DNA of 64,000 nt, from positions 299,071 to 363,070 of the forward strand of contig NZ_KB906257.1 of the NCBI RefSeq assembly GCF_000381265.1, written 5' to 3'. This DNA is from Curvibacter lanceolatus ATCC 14669. GTDB lineage: Bacteria; Pseudomonadota; Gammaproteobacteria; Burkholderiales; Burkholderiaceae_C. Position numbers and translations under genes: made by a program. Positions 1 through 8,628 of this stretch are shown one piece after another. The stretch's first letter is position 1, and each line of letters opens with the position of its first letter. The notes below the pieces were generated by a model. That model made no database searches, was not told where the DNA came from, and was given only the letters and a program-made list of their open reading frames with translations.

Positions 1-879
1 GATGACATTGCTGCGGTACATGCCCTGCGCAAGCGGCTTGTTGAAGAGTACCGACTCGACTACACCCCGCACCTGCATGCCGACGCCGTCATCGGTTGGG
101 CCTACGCGGTTTTCAATGACTATGACTTCGGTGCAAACCCGCTCGGTATTCCCAACGACGCCTGTTCGTCGCTCGAGGTGGTCCGGCAACGCATTCGGCA
201 TTTGCATCTGGCTGACTCTTTGGGCATCGATTTCCACAAGAGTGGCTACACGCCCTATGCGTCAAGCCTGTTCCTTGCGCGCGATGCCCAACTGCTCAAT
301 ACCATTCGGCGCGACAAGGTGGCCATGCCGTATTTGTTCCAGTTCGGCGAATACGACCCAGGCATTTACACACTGGAGTGCTCGCGCTCCGGCGGGCCTG
401 TCCTGGCAGCGCTGGCGAACTTGCTGATGCTTGGCAAAGACGGCTACCGAGGCTTGCTCGGTCATTGCATCGAGATGTCGAATCTCTTGCGCCAGAAGGC
501 ACGCACACTGCCCTGGTTGACGGTGCTCAACACCGGGAACCACGGTGCAGTGGTCGTGGTCCGTGTCTACCCGGATGGCGTGGATGCCGACAAGAGTTAC
601 CTGTCGGAAAAGGAAGGCGTCGCCAACCGCGATGCGCTGGCTCGTTACAACGACTTCAACAAGGCGGTCTACCTGGCAACCCGGGGTGCAGCAGAAGCCG
701 GTGAAAGCTCTGTGTTCGTGCAAACCAGCCGTTACCGAAATACCGTCTACGGAGAGCCCATCGTCGGGATCAAGGTCTTCACTTTGTCTGCTTTCACCGA
801 CTCTGCCTCCGTAGATGCCGCCATCGCGGCACTGCAGGCAGCCCGCAAGAAGGCGGCGAGCGGACTGAAATTCGCCTGA
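1..879 (+). CDS. Pyridoxal-phosphate-dependent decarboxylase, C-terminal part (group II family)
   Basis: The reading frame is open from base 1 and 292 residues are visible; the N-terminus lies outside the window. A His-Ala-Asp stretch followed by the ADS...DFHK motif fits the cofactor-binding region of group II (glutamate/tyrosine/aromatic amino acid) decarboxylases. The Lys at codon 80 is the probable Schiff-base residue. These enzymes turn an amino acid into its amine in the cytoplasm; the substrate cannot be told. The stop TGA overlaps a possible ATG of the next gene (TGATG), so it is the first visible gene of a long plus-strand operon. Next to a phytochelatin-synthase-like transpeptidase, it could supply an amine for conjugation, which is inference only. 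Family assignment is good, substrate unknown. Confidence 0.85.
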   Translation, partial: DDIAAVHALRKRLVEEYRLDYTPHLHADAVIGWAYAVFNDYDFGANPLGIPNDACSSLEVVRQRIRHLHLADSLGIDFHKSGYTPYASSLFLARDAQLLNTIRRDKVAMPYLFQFGEYDPGIYTLECSRSGGPVLAALANLLMLGKDGYRGLLGHCIEMSNLLRQKARTLPWLTVLNTGNHGAVVVVRVYPDGVDADKSYLSEKEGVANRDALARYNDFNKAVYLATRGAAEAGESSVFVQTSRYRNTVYGEPIVGIKVFTLSAFTDSASVDAAIAALQAARKKAASGLKFA

Positions 880-908
880 TGACTTTCCATTTTTCACAGA
901 GGTTCCCC

Positions 909-1679
909 ATGGCCCTGTCTTCACTCTGCACCCGCATGAATTTCATGGCACGGCGTTTCGCCATGATCGCGGGCCTGGTTCTGCCACTGGCCTTGCTCGG
1001 GTCGCCTGTGCATGGCCTCGAGCCTGCCAAGGCTCCGCTTGAGATTCCGGCCCAACTGTTCGCTTTGACCCACCCGATCGGGCAGCAGCGCCTCATCGAA
1101 AGCAGCTATCGCCAAGCGTACTGGCCGCTCGCGGCCTATTTTGAAACCCAGCGCAATCAGGCTTACTGCTCAGTGGCGACTTCTGTGGTGGCCTTGAATG
1201 CCCTGGGCGTAGCTCGCCCAATGACGGGCCTGTATCCGGACTACCGCTTTTTTACCCAGCAGGACTTTTTTGAGGGGGTGGATCCGCGCATCGCCCAGCC
1301 CGAGGTGGTGGCCAAGGAAGGCATGACGCTGGCCCAGCTTGGACAGGTTCTTGCCTCCCAGCCCGTGCGGGCTGAGGTCATCTTTGCCGATACGCTCGAT
1401 CTCAGCCAGTTGCGCCTGCTGCTGATGAGGCACTTGCGGGAGCAGGACCGTTTTGTACTGTTCAACTTCAATCGTCGCATTCTCGGCGAGGCTGGCGGTG
1501 GGCACTGGTCACCCCTGGCGGCCTATCATGAAGCGAGCGATTCGGCTCTGTTGATGGATGTAGCCCGTTACAAATATCCGCCCGTGTGGGTGCCCTTGGT
1601 GGAGCTGCTGCAAAGTGCACAAGACCATGACAGCGTGAGCGGCAAGGCTCGCGGCATGATCGTGCTCAGTGGGCGTTAG
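909..1679 (+). CDS. Exported phytochelatin-synthase-like cysteine peptidase/transpeptidase
   Basis: The protein has 256 residues from this start. A hydrophobic signal-like segment (about residues 15-36) is followed by a papain-like phytochelatin synthase domain. The catalytic triad is visible as Cys87 (NQAYCSVAT), His199 (GGGHWSPLAAYH) and Asp217 (LLMDVARYKYPP). Bacterial relatives cleave glutathione to gamma-Glu-Cys or transfer gamma-Glu-Cys to an acceptor. The signal peptide places this one in the periplasm. ATG 909 was chosen because AGAGG lies just upstream at 898-902. An in-frame ATG at 879 overlaps the previous stop and would add ten residues, and ATG 936 is also possible. It sits between the PLP decarboxylase and an RCC1-repeat gene, in one operon. 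Its role there is not known. Confidence 0.85.
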   Translation: MALSSLCTRMNFMARRFAMIAGLVLPLALLGSPVHGLEPAKAPLEIPAQLFALTHPIGQQRLIESSYRQAYWPLAAYFETQRNQAYCSVATSVVALNALGVARPMTGLYPDYRFFTQQDFFEGVDPRIAQPEVVAKEGMTLAQLGQVLASQPVRAEVIFADTLDLSQLRLLLMRHLREQDRFVLFNFNRRILGEAGGGHWSPLAAYHEASDSALLMDVARYKYPPVWVPLVELLQSAQDHDSVSGKARGMIVLSGR

Positions 1680-1685
1680 AACTCA

Positions 1686-2759
1686 ATGGCCTTCATACGA
1701 GATATTGCAGCGGGCCGAGACCACAGCCTGGTGCTGGGTGTCAACGGGCGTCTGCTGGCCTGGGGCGGCGACGGCACAGGGCGATTCCCGCCTCCCGCCA
1801 ACGTGTGTTCCGTGCCCATGCCGGCGTCGTCTGCGATCGTGGTTCGCACCCCGTCGCCCCTTCAGCAGGTCAGTGCCAGTGGCGGGACCAGCTTGGGCCT
1901 GGACGAGCGCGGATTGCCCTACCTTTGGGGCGCGAACCGGGCTGGCATTGGCGGGCGTCTGGCGCACATCCTGCACGAAAGCCCGCAGGCGCTGAAAGGC
2001 CTGCCTCCGATTGCGCGGCTGCACAGCAGCGAGTTCCTTTCACTTGCGTTGACGCGTGATGGACGCCTGTTTGCCTGGGGGCTGGTCAAGCATGCGACGC
2101 AGGTGAGCAACGACCAACCTTCCATGGTCCGCGGATTGCCCACGCTGGCGCAATGCGCGGTGGGCGGCTCGCATGTGCTGGCGATCGATCAATCCTGCGG
2201 GCTTTGGGGCTGGGGCGCGAACGCGGCGGGCCAACTTGCGCAGGCCCATCTCCAGGACGAGGACAGTCCGGTGCGCATCCGGGGAGTTGGCCGTGCGCAG
2301 GCGGCGGCGGCGGGCCCCAGCCACAGTCTGGCGATCGATGCCGATGGGAAGGTGTGGGCATGGGGGAGCAATCAGCATGGCCAACTGGGTTGTCGCGAGG
2401 CCGCTTACAGCGACATACCGTTGTGCGTCCGGCTGCCTGAGAGGGTCGCGAAGATCGCGGCCGGCATGTACGTGTCCTATGGCCTGGGCGTATCGGGGCG
2501 GCTCTATGCCTGGGGTTGGAATGCACGGGGCCAACTTGGGCAGGGTGATGTGCTGCCCCATCAGGGCATCTTGACGGTCGCGCTGCCTCGTCGCATACGG
2601 CAAGTGGTCTCCGGACAGGGGCATGTATTGGCCTCCGACGGTGAACAGGTCTGGGCCTGGGGTGATAACACCAGCGGCCAGCTTGGCCGCGAGGGGGGGC
2701 ATAGCGGCATCCCGAAGCCTCTGCCCGCGGTCGGCCCAGCATTTCCCCTCCCCACCTAA
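1686..2759 (+). CDS. RCC1-repeat beta-propeller protein
   Basis: The protein has 357 residues, built almost entirely of about seven RCC1-type repeats. Each repeat shows the pattern of a conserved His-Ser/Val-Leu-Ala strand followed by a WGxN-x-x-GQLG signature, for example LWGWGANAAGQLA, VWAWGSNQHGQLG and LYAWGWNARGQLGQG. RCC1 repeats fold as a beta-propeller used for protein or ligand binding. I see no signal peptide and no catalytic domain, so it is probably a cytoplasmic scaffold or sensor. It starts 6 bp after the phytochelatin-synthase-like gene and ends 16 bp before the multicopper oxidase gene, so it is cotranscribed with both. The functional link to them is not known. Confidence 0.85.
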   Translation: MAFIRDIAAGRDHSLVLGVNGRLLAWGGDGTGRFPPPANVCSVPMPASSAIVVRTPSPLQQVSASGGTSLGLDERGLPYLWGANRAGIGGRLAHILHESPQALKGLPPIARLHSSEFLSLALTRDGRLFAWGLVKHATQVSNDQPSMVRGLPTLAQCAVGGSHVLAIDQSCGLWGWGANAAGQLAQAHLQDEDSPVRIRGVGRAQAAAAGPSHSLAIDADGKVWAWGSNQHGQLGCREAAYSDIPLCVRLPERVAKIAAGMYVSYGLGVSGRLYAWGWNARGQLGQGDVLPHQGILTVALPRRIRQVVSGQGHVLASDGEQVWAWGDNTSGQLGREGGHSGIPKPLPAVGPAFPLPT

Positions 2760-2775
2760 CCCACTGAACTCACCC

Positions 2776-4458
2776 ATGACTCACCCACCTTCCCGCCGAA
2801 ATTTCCTGAACGTCAGTTGGCAACTCGGTGTCGGGGTCATGGTTTCCCCCGTGCTGGCCGCCTGCGGTGGGGGCCAGACGACGCAGGAAACCTTCGTTGA
2901 GCCGCCAAGAATCAAGGCAGCGGATGGTGTTCTCGACTACACCTTGCGCATGGCCTATGCCGATTTGCAGATCGACGGCAAATCAGTTCACTTGCGGACC
3001 TACAACGGCATGATTCCGGCCCCCACACTGCAAGTGCGGGCTGGGGATGTGTTGCGCCTGCGGGTCGAAAACGATCTGCCGCCGAATCCCGCCAGCGCCG
3101 AGCCTGTCGAGCACCTGCGCTATATGAACAGCGCGAATCTGCACACCCATGGCTTGCACGTCTCGCCAAAGATGGTGGGTCCTGGGGTGTTCGGAGATTA
3201 CGTCGTGGATGGCCCAGCGTCTGCCGTCCAACCCGGTGCGGTGCGCCAGCACGAGTATTCGATCGTCAGCGATCACCCCATCGGAACCTCCTGGTACCAC
3301 CCTCACTTGCACGGTTCGACTGCCATCCAGGTGGGCAGTGGCATGGCGGGGGCCATCCTGATCACGGGCGATCTGGACGATGTGCCAGAGATCGCCGCGG
3401 CACGTGACCGTGTCATGATTTTTCAGGCCCCTGTCTTCGACGCGGACGGCCGGCTCGAAAGCTTCTCGCAGGTGACAGCCCCTGATGCTGAGCCCCCTTT
3501 TCTCATCAACGGGGTACGCCGCCCGCGGTTGGTGCTGTCTCCTGGCGAGGTACAACGCTGGCGTCTGGTCAACGCCGGCATTGCCAACTACCTGAATCTG
3601 GCATTGGATGCTCACGACCTGCACCTGATCGCACTGGATTCCTGCCCACGGCGACAGGCGCAGGTCTACTCGGCGCAAGCCGATGCCGGTCTGGTACTGG
3701 CACCGGGCAATCGAGCAGATATTTTGATCAAGGCGGGGCCTCCTGGGCGCTACCTGCTGCGCACCAAACCCTATGACATGGGTTTTCCAAACCCCTTGGC
3801 GGGTGATGTCCTGGCCGAGTTGGTGGTCGAGGGTGCGTCCATGAACATGGCGCTGCCGACGGCGGATCTTCCCGTATCGCAGGTGCTTCGCCCCATCACG
3901 GACGATGAGCTGGCCGCACATGGAGGCCTGCGCCGCAAGGTCGTGCTGCGTTCGGTTTTCAATGAGAACGGTGATCCCTTGAGCGCAGCCCCAGCGGTTG
4001 ACGCGCTTGACCATCCTGGAGATGAGTTGTCCCAATGGCAATACCAGACAGATGGCACCTTCTTCGCCGATACGGCGTTCACGGTGGGTGTTGGCGACGG
4101 CACGGCTTCGGCAACACCGGTCATGCCGCAGCGATTTGCGCCGTTTCAATCACACCGGGCGACCCGCCAGACCGTCGCGCTGGACAGCGTTGAAGAGTGG
4201 ACCGTCTACAACATGAACGCGGTTCAGCACCCCTTTCACATCCATATCAACCCATTCCAGGTCGTCAAGATCGACGGTTTGCCGGTCGAGCCCTACTGGG
4301 CGGACACCATCGGATTGCCCAAGGGGGGCACGGCGCAGGTGCCCACATCCGTGACCTTCCGTACCCGCTTCTCCGATTTCACGGGCCTATTCGTCATGCA
4401 TTGCCACATCCTGGCCCATGAGGACATGGGCATGATGCAGCTTGTGGAAGTGACGTGA
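2776..4458 (+). CDS. Tat-exported multicopper oxidase (laccase-like)
   Basis: The protein has 560 residues. The N-terminus SRRNFLNVS plus a hydrophobic stretch is a twin-arginine signal; an AACGGG sequence after it could also be a lipobox. Four copper-binding motifs are in the expected order: HTHGLH, HPHLHG, HPFHIH near residue 480 and HCHILAHEDMGMM at the C-terminus, supplying type 1, 2 and 3 copper ligands. Such enzymes oxidise phenols, Cu(I), Mn(II) or Fe(II) with reduction of oxygen to water in the periplasm. I chose ATG 2776 because translation from it gives the Tat signal directly. The stop overlaps the GTG of the following permease gene (GTGA). Partnership with a phytochelatin-synthase-like protein hints at metal or thiol chemistry, which is inference. 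Confidence 0.9.
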   Translation: MTHPPSRRNFLNVSWQLGVGVMVSPVLAACGGGQTTQETFVEPPRIKAADGVLDYTLRMAYADLQIDGKSVHLRTYNGMIPAPTLQVRAGDVLRLRVENDLPPNPASAEPVEHLRYMNSANLHTHGLHVSPKMVGPGVFGDYVVDGPASAVQPGAVRQHEYSIVSDHPIGTSWYHPHLHGSTAIQVGSGMAGAILITGDLDDVPEIAAARDRVMIFQAPVFDADGRLESFSQVTAPDAEPPFLINGVRRPRLVLSPGEVQRWRLVNAGIANYLNLALDAHDLHLIALDSCPRRQAQVYSAQADAGLVLAPGNRADILIKAGPPGRYLLRTKPYDMGFPNPLAGDVLAELVVEGASMNMALPTADLPVSQVLRPITDDELAAHGGLRRKVVLRSVFNENGDPLSAAPAVDALDHPGDELSQWQYQTDGTFFADTAFTVGVGDGTASATPVMPQRFAPFQSHRATRQTVALDSVEEWTVYNMNAVQHPFHIHINPFQVVKIDGLPVEPYWADTIGLPKGGTAQVPTSVTFRTRFSDFTGLFVMHCHILAHEDMGMMQLVEVT

Positions 4459-5780
4459 AACATCCTGCCGAAGCGAATGACCGCGCGTCGCCGCTCGGGA
4501 TCGAGCCCCCGTTTCCTCAGGGGGGGAGTTTCGCCATCGCTGCAGCCTGCATGTTGGCCGCTGTCGCTCTGCCGTTGTTGGGCTGGGCCACGGCCACGCA
4601 ACTTGCCCCAGGGCTTGTGCTGGCGCTGCTGGCAGGCTTGTGGATGTTGTCGTCAACACCTTTTCTGCTTCCCCCTTTGCTGGCACTCTTGCTGCTCTGC
4701 TTGTTCGATGTTGTTCCTTCGGCAGACTTGATCAGGGCGGCCTCGGGCGACGCTGCGCTGTGGGCTTTGGCTTCATTGATCCTGTCGCAGGCGGCCAGAC
4801 AAAGTGGGCTGCTGGGCACCTTGTTCGTCCATGCCGCCGGGCGAGCTGCGCCGGGCAGTGGGGGTCGTGCGATGGGGGCTGTGATCTGGTTGGCTCTGGC
4901 GCTGGCGCTGCTTCCGTCGCCGGCGCAGGCCGCCAGATGGAGCGAGAGTTTTCGTGCGGCCTCAGGGCTGTCCCTTCGAGCAGGCCGCGAACTGTCGGGA
5001 GCCGCACATCTGCTGGCGCGGCTCGCTTGGCTGCCTGCCCACCCAGCCAACCTGGTGGCAATAGGCCTATTGCCTTCGGGAGGCCTGGATCGTTTCGTCG
5101 CCCTGCACTGGCTGCTTCAGGTGTGGCCGTTGCTCGCCCTCGCCTTGGTGCATGGGGCGGCCGCCCAGTGGCTGTCAGCGCGACCCCCCCGACATCCGGA
5201 ATCGGCTCACTTGATCTCTGCGCAGATCAAGGACAGGTTTGCCCTTCACGGCGTGGCAGGCATTGGCTTGGGGCTGGCTGTGATGACGGTGCTTCAGCCT
5301 TTCCATGGACAGGCCCCCGGACAGGTGGCGCTGTTGGGTCTGGTCATGTTGTTTGCGCTCCGATGGGTGCCCGCTGGCAGATTTCACCCGTCGATCGATT
5401 GGGAGGTGTTGATTGCAGTAGGGCTGTTGCCGGGCCTGATAGCAGCGCTGGGCTTCTTGCTGCCGGAAGCGGCGGTGTCTCTGCCACTGGCCGCCACAGC
5501 CTTGCCACTGTTGCTGGTTTTGCGGGCCCTGTTTCCTGCTCTGGCAGCGGTCAGCCTGGCCTTCGTCATTGTTGTTCCCTGGACGGGGCGTTTGAGCGCA
5601 GATCTGTTGACTACGGCGCTGCCGGTGTTGGTCTCGCTGCACATTGCCGAACTGGTTCTGGTGTGTCCTGGCGCCGGTGATCGTGGCGTCGGTTGGCAGG
5701 GCGTTCTCCAGGCGCTGAGGCGTCCCTGGACGTGGCTTTGGGTCGGGGCGTACTACCTCTGGCTTGGCTGGATCCCATGA
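4455..5780 (+). CDS. SLC13/DASS-like (ion transporter superfamily) permease, copy 1
   Basis: The 441-residue, strongly hydrophobic protein has about ten to twelve predicted membrane segments. Overall organisation and the resemblance to the permease two genes downstream suggest a divalent anion/Na+ symporter-type fold, but diagnostic motifs are weak and the substrate cannot be assigned. It begins with GTG overlapping the multicopper oxidase stop (GTGA), and its own stop overlaps the ATG of the next gene (ATGA). Translational coupling with a periplasmic binding-like protein suggests the two act as one transporter or sensor. Unlike copy 2 it has no soluble N-terminal domain. It might instead be called only a conserved polytopic membrane protein. 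Confidence 0.65.
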   Translation: MKHPAEANDRASPLGIEPPFPQGGSFAIAAACMLAAVALPLLGWATATQLAPGLVLALLAGLWMLSSTPFLLPPLLALLLLCLFDVVPSADLIRAASGDAALWALASLILSQAARQSGLLGTLFVHAAGRAAPGSGGRAMGAVIWLALALALLPSPAQAARWSESFRAASGLSLRAGRELSGAAHLLARLAWLPAHPANLVAIGLLPSGGLDRFVALHWLLQVWPLLALALVHGAAAQWLSARPPRHPESAHLISAQIKDRFALHGVAGIGLGLAVMTVLQPFHGQAPGQVALLGLVMLFALRWVPAGRFHPSIDWEVLIAVGLLPGLIAALGFLLPEAAVSLPLAATALPLLLVLRALFPALAAVSLAFVIVVPWTGRLSADLLTTALPVLVSLHIAELVLVCPGAGDRGVGWQGVLQALRRPWTWLWVGAYYLWLGWIP

Positions 5781-6883
5781 TGGGGGTCTTTCGCGGTCCA
5801 GTTGTGGGTGTGCTGGCGGGCGTCTCGTGCTGGCCGAGACGCTTGTTGCTGAGCGCTTTCGTCGTGCTGGCGAGCAGCCTGCTTTGGAAAGGGGCGCGTC
5901 GGCCGGCCGTGCTGGTGGTGCACAGTCAGAGCGAAGGGATTCCCTGGACCCAGGGTATTGATGCCGGGTTTGATGCGGTGTTTGGTGTCCGCAAGGAAGT
6001 CCGGTTGCAGCGCATTTACCTGAACGCCCATGACACTCAGCGGGTCGCCGACCAAGTCAACAGGGCGCACGGCTTCATTGCCCGCTGGCGCCCGGATGCG
6101 TTGATCACCGTGGATGACTTCGCACAACTCGCCGTCGGCACGCGCTACGTCGACCAGGTGTCGCCGCAGGTGGTTTACAGCGGTATTGAAGATGCTGGAC
6201 GTTCCCTGGCGACCCGTGCTGCCTCCAACGTCAGCGGTATTGTGGAGCGCACGCCTTGGGCCGTGGTCGAGCGCACGCTGCTGAGGCTTGCCAGGCCGCC
6301 AGATGGCTCTGCGCGGCAGGCCAATTCAGGCCGACCGCTGCGCGTCGCCATGATCAACGATGGTGGCGCCGCGTCTGATGAGGAAGCGCGAGGCTTCGCT
6401 CTGCACCCCTGGGCGCACGCGGTACCAGTTGGGGTTTGGCGTTGTCAGACCCTCGCTGAGTGGCGCACGGCCCTCCATGAGATAGCACACCGGGCCGATC
6501 TGGTGGTGGTGGGTGATTACCGGGCGATACCGGTACCAGAGGGCACCAATGCGCCGATCTGGACGAAGCAGTTGGCGACGCAGGCTTTGGATGCGTTGCC
6601 GCAACCGATGGTGGCGCTCTCGTACTACGCGGTTCGAGATGGCATCCCGATGGGGGTGCTGCCTTCGCCGATGGAACAAGGCGCGGTCGCCGCACGCTAT
6701 GCTTTGCGTGCTCTCTCGGGCTCATCGGCTGGTTCACCCTTGTTGCCGCAATATTCCGTCACATCGGAATTCGCGCTGGTGGTCAACCCTGAATCGATGG
6801 CGCAACGCCGACTGGCCATCGGTGCCGTCGACGCCTATTACGCGCGGCTTTCAAGCCGGATGCTGGGGAGTGGTGGGCGGTGA
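5777..6883 (+). CDS. Membrane-anchored ABC-type substrate-binding-like protein, copy 1
   Basis: The 368-residue protein has an N-terminal hydrophobic helix (about residues 20-40), then a two-lobed periplasmic-binding-like region. VLVVHSQSEGIPWTQGI, a GF-x-x-x-F stretch and the later VALSYYAVRDGIPMGVLPS segment resemble the ABC_sub_bind family (PF04392, found with tryptophan/tyrosine-type ABC systems). I see no lipobox, so the helix probably anchors it facing the periplasm. No ABC ATPase or ABC permease gene is nearby. Instead it overlaps SLC13-like permease genes on both sides (ATGA upstream, GTGA downstream). ATG 5777 was chosen because of that coupling. The family call is moderate and the ligand unknown. 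Confidence 0.65.
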   Translation: MMGVFRGPVVGVLAGVSCWPRRLLLSAFVVLASSLLWKGARRPAVLVVHSQSEGIPWTQGIDAGFDAVFGVRKEVRLQRIYLNAHDTQRVADQVNRAHGFIARWRPDALITVDDFAQLAVGTRYVDQVSPQVVYSGIEDAGRSLATRAASNVSGIVERTPWAVVERTLLRLARPPDGSARQANSGRPLRVAMINDGGAASDEEARGFALHPWAHAVPVGVWRCQTLAEWRTALHEIAHRADLVVVGDYRAIPVPEGTNAPIWTKQLATQALDALPQPMVALSYYAVRDGIPMGVLPSPMEQGAVAARYALRALSGSSAGSPLLPQYSVTSEFALVVNPESMAQRRLAIGAVDAYYARLSSRMLGSGGR

Positions 6884-8628
6884 AAGGAACTCTGCAGGCA
6901 CATCCCTTTTGGCGCAGTCTGGACCTCTCGACGCGTCAACTGCTCACCCTTGGCTTGCGACCGCTGCAATGGTCGGGGTCGCACGAACTGCAGCAGCTCA
7001 GCCAGGGCGAACTCGTGATTGGTTACTTTGCCCATGGGGGCGTGCTCACGGTGAATGCAAGCACCTTGCTGGCGCAGACAGCGCAGGCTTGCGTCATACC
7101 CGATGACGCGGGTCATGGGTGGAGGATTCCCAGTGACCTTCTGCAACCCTTGCTTGACGGCCAAGAGTCAAGCCAAAGCGAGCTGGCGCGAGCTTGTTCC
7201 GCACCTTTCGTGATACCAGAGGTGCCTGGACCCGCTCCAGGAGATGAACGCACAGACCCGTTCTCCGGGGCTTTCACGGTTGGCTGGCTCATGGCAATTG
7301 CCTTTGCGTTGTTGGCCTCTCTGGTGTGGGGCAACACGCCTGCGCTCAGTGCGTCTTCGGTTCAGCGGCTGCATTTCCTGGCGGCGCTGGCCTCGGGCTT
7401 GTGCATCTGGATTTTCAACCTTGCCCCACCCTTTGTTGGCGCCTTGTTGGCACTGCTGCTGATGGTGGCGGGCAGTGGCCTACCGCCTGAACTGGCGTTC
7501 TCAGGCCTGGCCAGTGGTAGCTTTTACCTGTTGCTGGGCATGCTGGGCGTCAGTGCGGCTGTCCAGCAGTGCGGGCTGGTGGCACGCCTGCTGTCGGCGG
7601 TGCTCAGGCATTTGCCCCGCGGAGCCAGGACTGTGCAGGTCAGTGTGTTGTTGATCGGGGTCCTCATGTCGGCATTCATTCCCAGTACCTCTGGGCGATT
7701 GCAGCTGATCACCCCCATGGTCAATGCCTTTGCCCGACCTGGCCACCGATCTGCGCTCGCGTTTGCGGGCTTGTCCGGTTGCACCTTGTTTTCGACCGCA
7801 TTTCTGTTGGGCAATGCTGGCAACTTCATTGTGCTGGGTATTTTGCCGGCGCATTGGCAGCCCCACGTGAATGGGCTGATGTGGTTCCGGGGCGCTGCAG
7901 TCTACGTGGGGGTGCTTGGCGCCTTGTTGGCCGCGACGCTGTTGTTGCAGTCCTTGGATTCCGCGGGGGCCAGGTCGCAGACAGCGGTTCCTGATCACCC
8001 ATTTTCTGCCGACGAAGGCATCGTCGCCCTGGCGCTTTGTTGTCTCACCTTGGGACTCGGTCTTGGCAATTTTCACCACATCGAGACCTCCTGGTTGACG
8101 CTGTTCGTGTTCTTGCTCCTGCTGGCCACCGGTGTGCTGTCCTCGTCCGGACTGCGCAGCGCCATTCATTGGCCCATTCTCATTTATCTGGTGTGCACGG
8201 TGGGGTTCGCTCGTGGGTTCGCATTCACTGGGCTGAATGAGTGGATTGGCGCCCATCTGGGGGTGCTTACATCGCTCATGCGCGGTGGTCAGACACAGTT
8301 TCTGTTGTGGCTCATCGCCATCGTATTGCTGATGCGGTTGTTGTTGCCTGCCGTGGTCTGTGTGACCACGATTTGCGCTGTGATGATGCCGTTGGCCGAT
8401 TTGTTCGGCTTGAATCCCTGGGTCATTGGCTTCGTCGTGCTGACCGCCAGCGAGGTCTGGTTCTTCCCGCATCAAAGCACCGACTACCTGTTGTTTCGTG
8501 AGTCGACCGGGCTGGACTCTGGAGAGCGAACATGCTTGCTTCGCAACAACACCCTCATCCAAGCCTGCAGGGTACTGGCATTGGCCTTGTCGATTCCCTA
8601 TTGGCAGCATTTGGGGTATGTGCAATGA
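6880..8628 (+). CDS. SLC13/DASS-like permease with soluble N-terminal domain, copy 2
   Basis: The protein has 582 residues. Residues 1 to about 120 are soluble and may be a degenerate cyclic-nucleotide-binding-like fold (FWRSLDLSTRQLL...GELVIGYF), though this is uncertain. Residues 130-580 form about twelve membrane helices. Two repeat-like SLC13 signatures are visible, an IPSTSGRLQLITPM stretch near residue 270 and an ICAVMMPLADLFGLNPW stretch near 510, typical for the two substrate-binding hairpins of DASS symporters. GTG 6880 overlaps the upstream stop (GTGA), and its stop overlaps the next ATG. It should import a small anion or organic acid with Na+, coupled in some way to the flanking binding-like proteins. 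Confidence 0.75.
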   Translation: MKGTLQAHPFWRSLDLSTRQLLTLGLRPLQWSGSHELQQLSQGELVIGYFAHGGVLTVNASTLLAQTAQACVIPDDAGHGWRIPSDLLQPLLDGQESSQSELARACSAPFVIPEVPGPAPGDERTDPFSGAFTVGWLMAIAFALLASLVWGNTPALSASSVQRLHFLAALASGLCIWIFNLAPPFVGALLALLLMVAGSGLPPELAFSGLASGSFYLLLGMLGVSAAVQQCGLVARLLSAVLRHLPRGARTVQVSVLLIGVLMSAFIPSTSGRLQLITPMVNAFARPGHRSALAFAGLSGCTLFSTAFLLGNAGNFIVLGILPAHWQPHVNGLMWFRGAAVYVGVLGALLAATLLLQSLDSAGARSQTAVPDHPFSADEGIVALALCCLTLGLGLGNFHHIETSWLTLFVFLLLLATGVLSSSGLRSAIHWPILIYLVCTVGFARGFAFTGLNEWIGAHLGVLTSLMRGGQTQFLLWLIAIVLLMRLLLPAVVCVTTICAVMMPLADLFGLNPWVIGFVVLTASEVWFFPHQSTDYLLFRESTGLDSGERTCLLRNNTLIQACRVLALALSIPYWQHLGYVQ

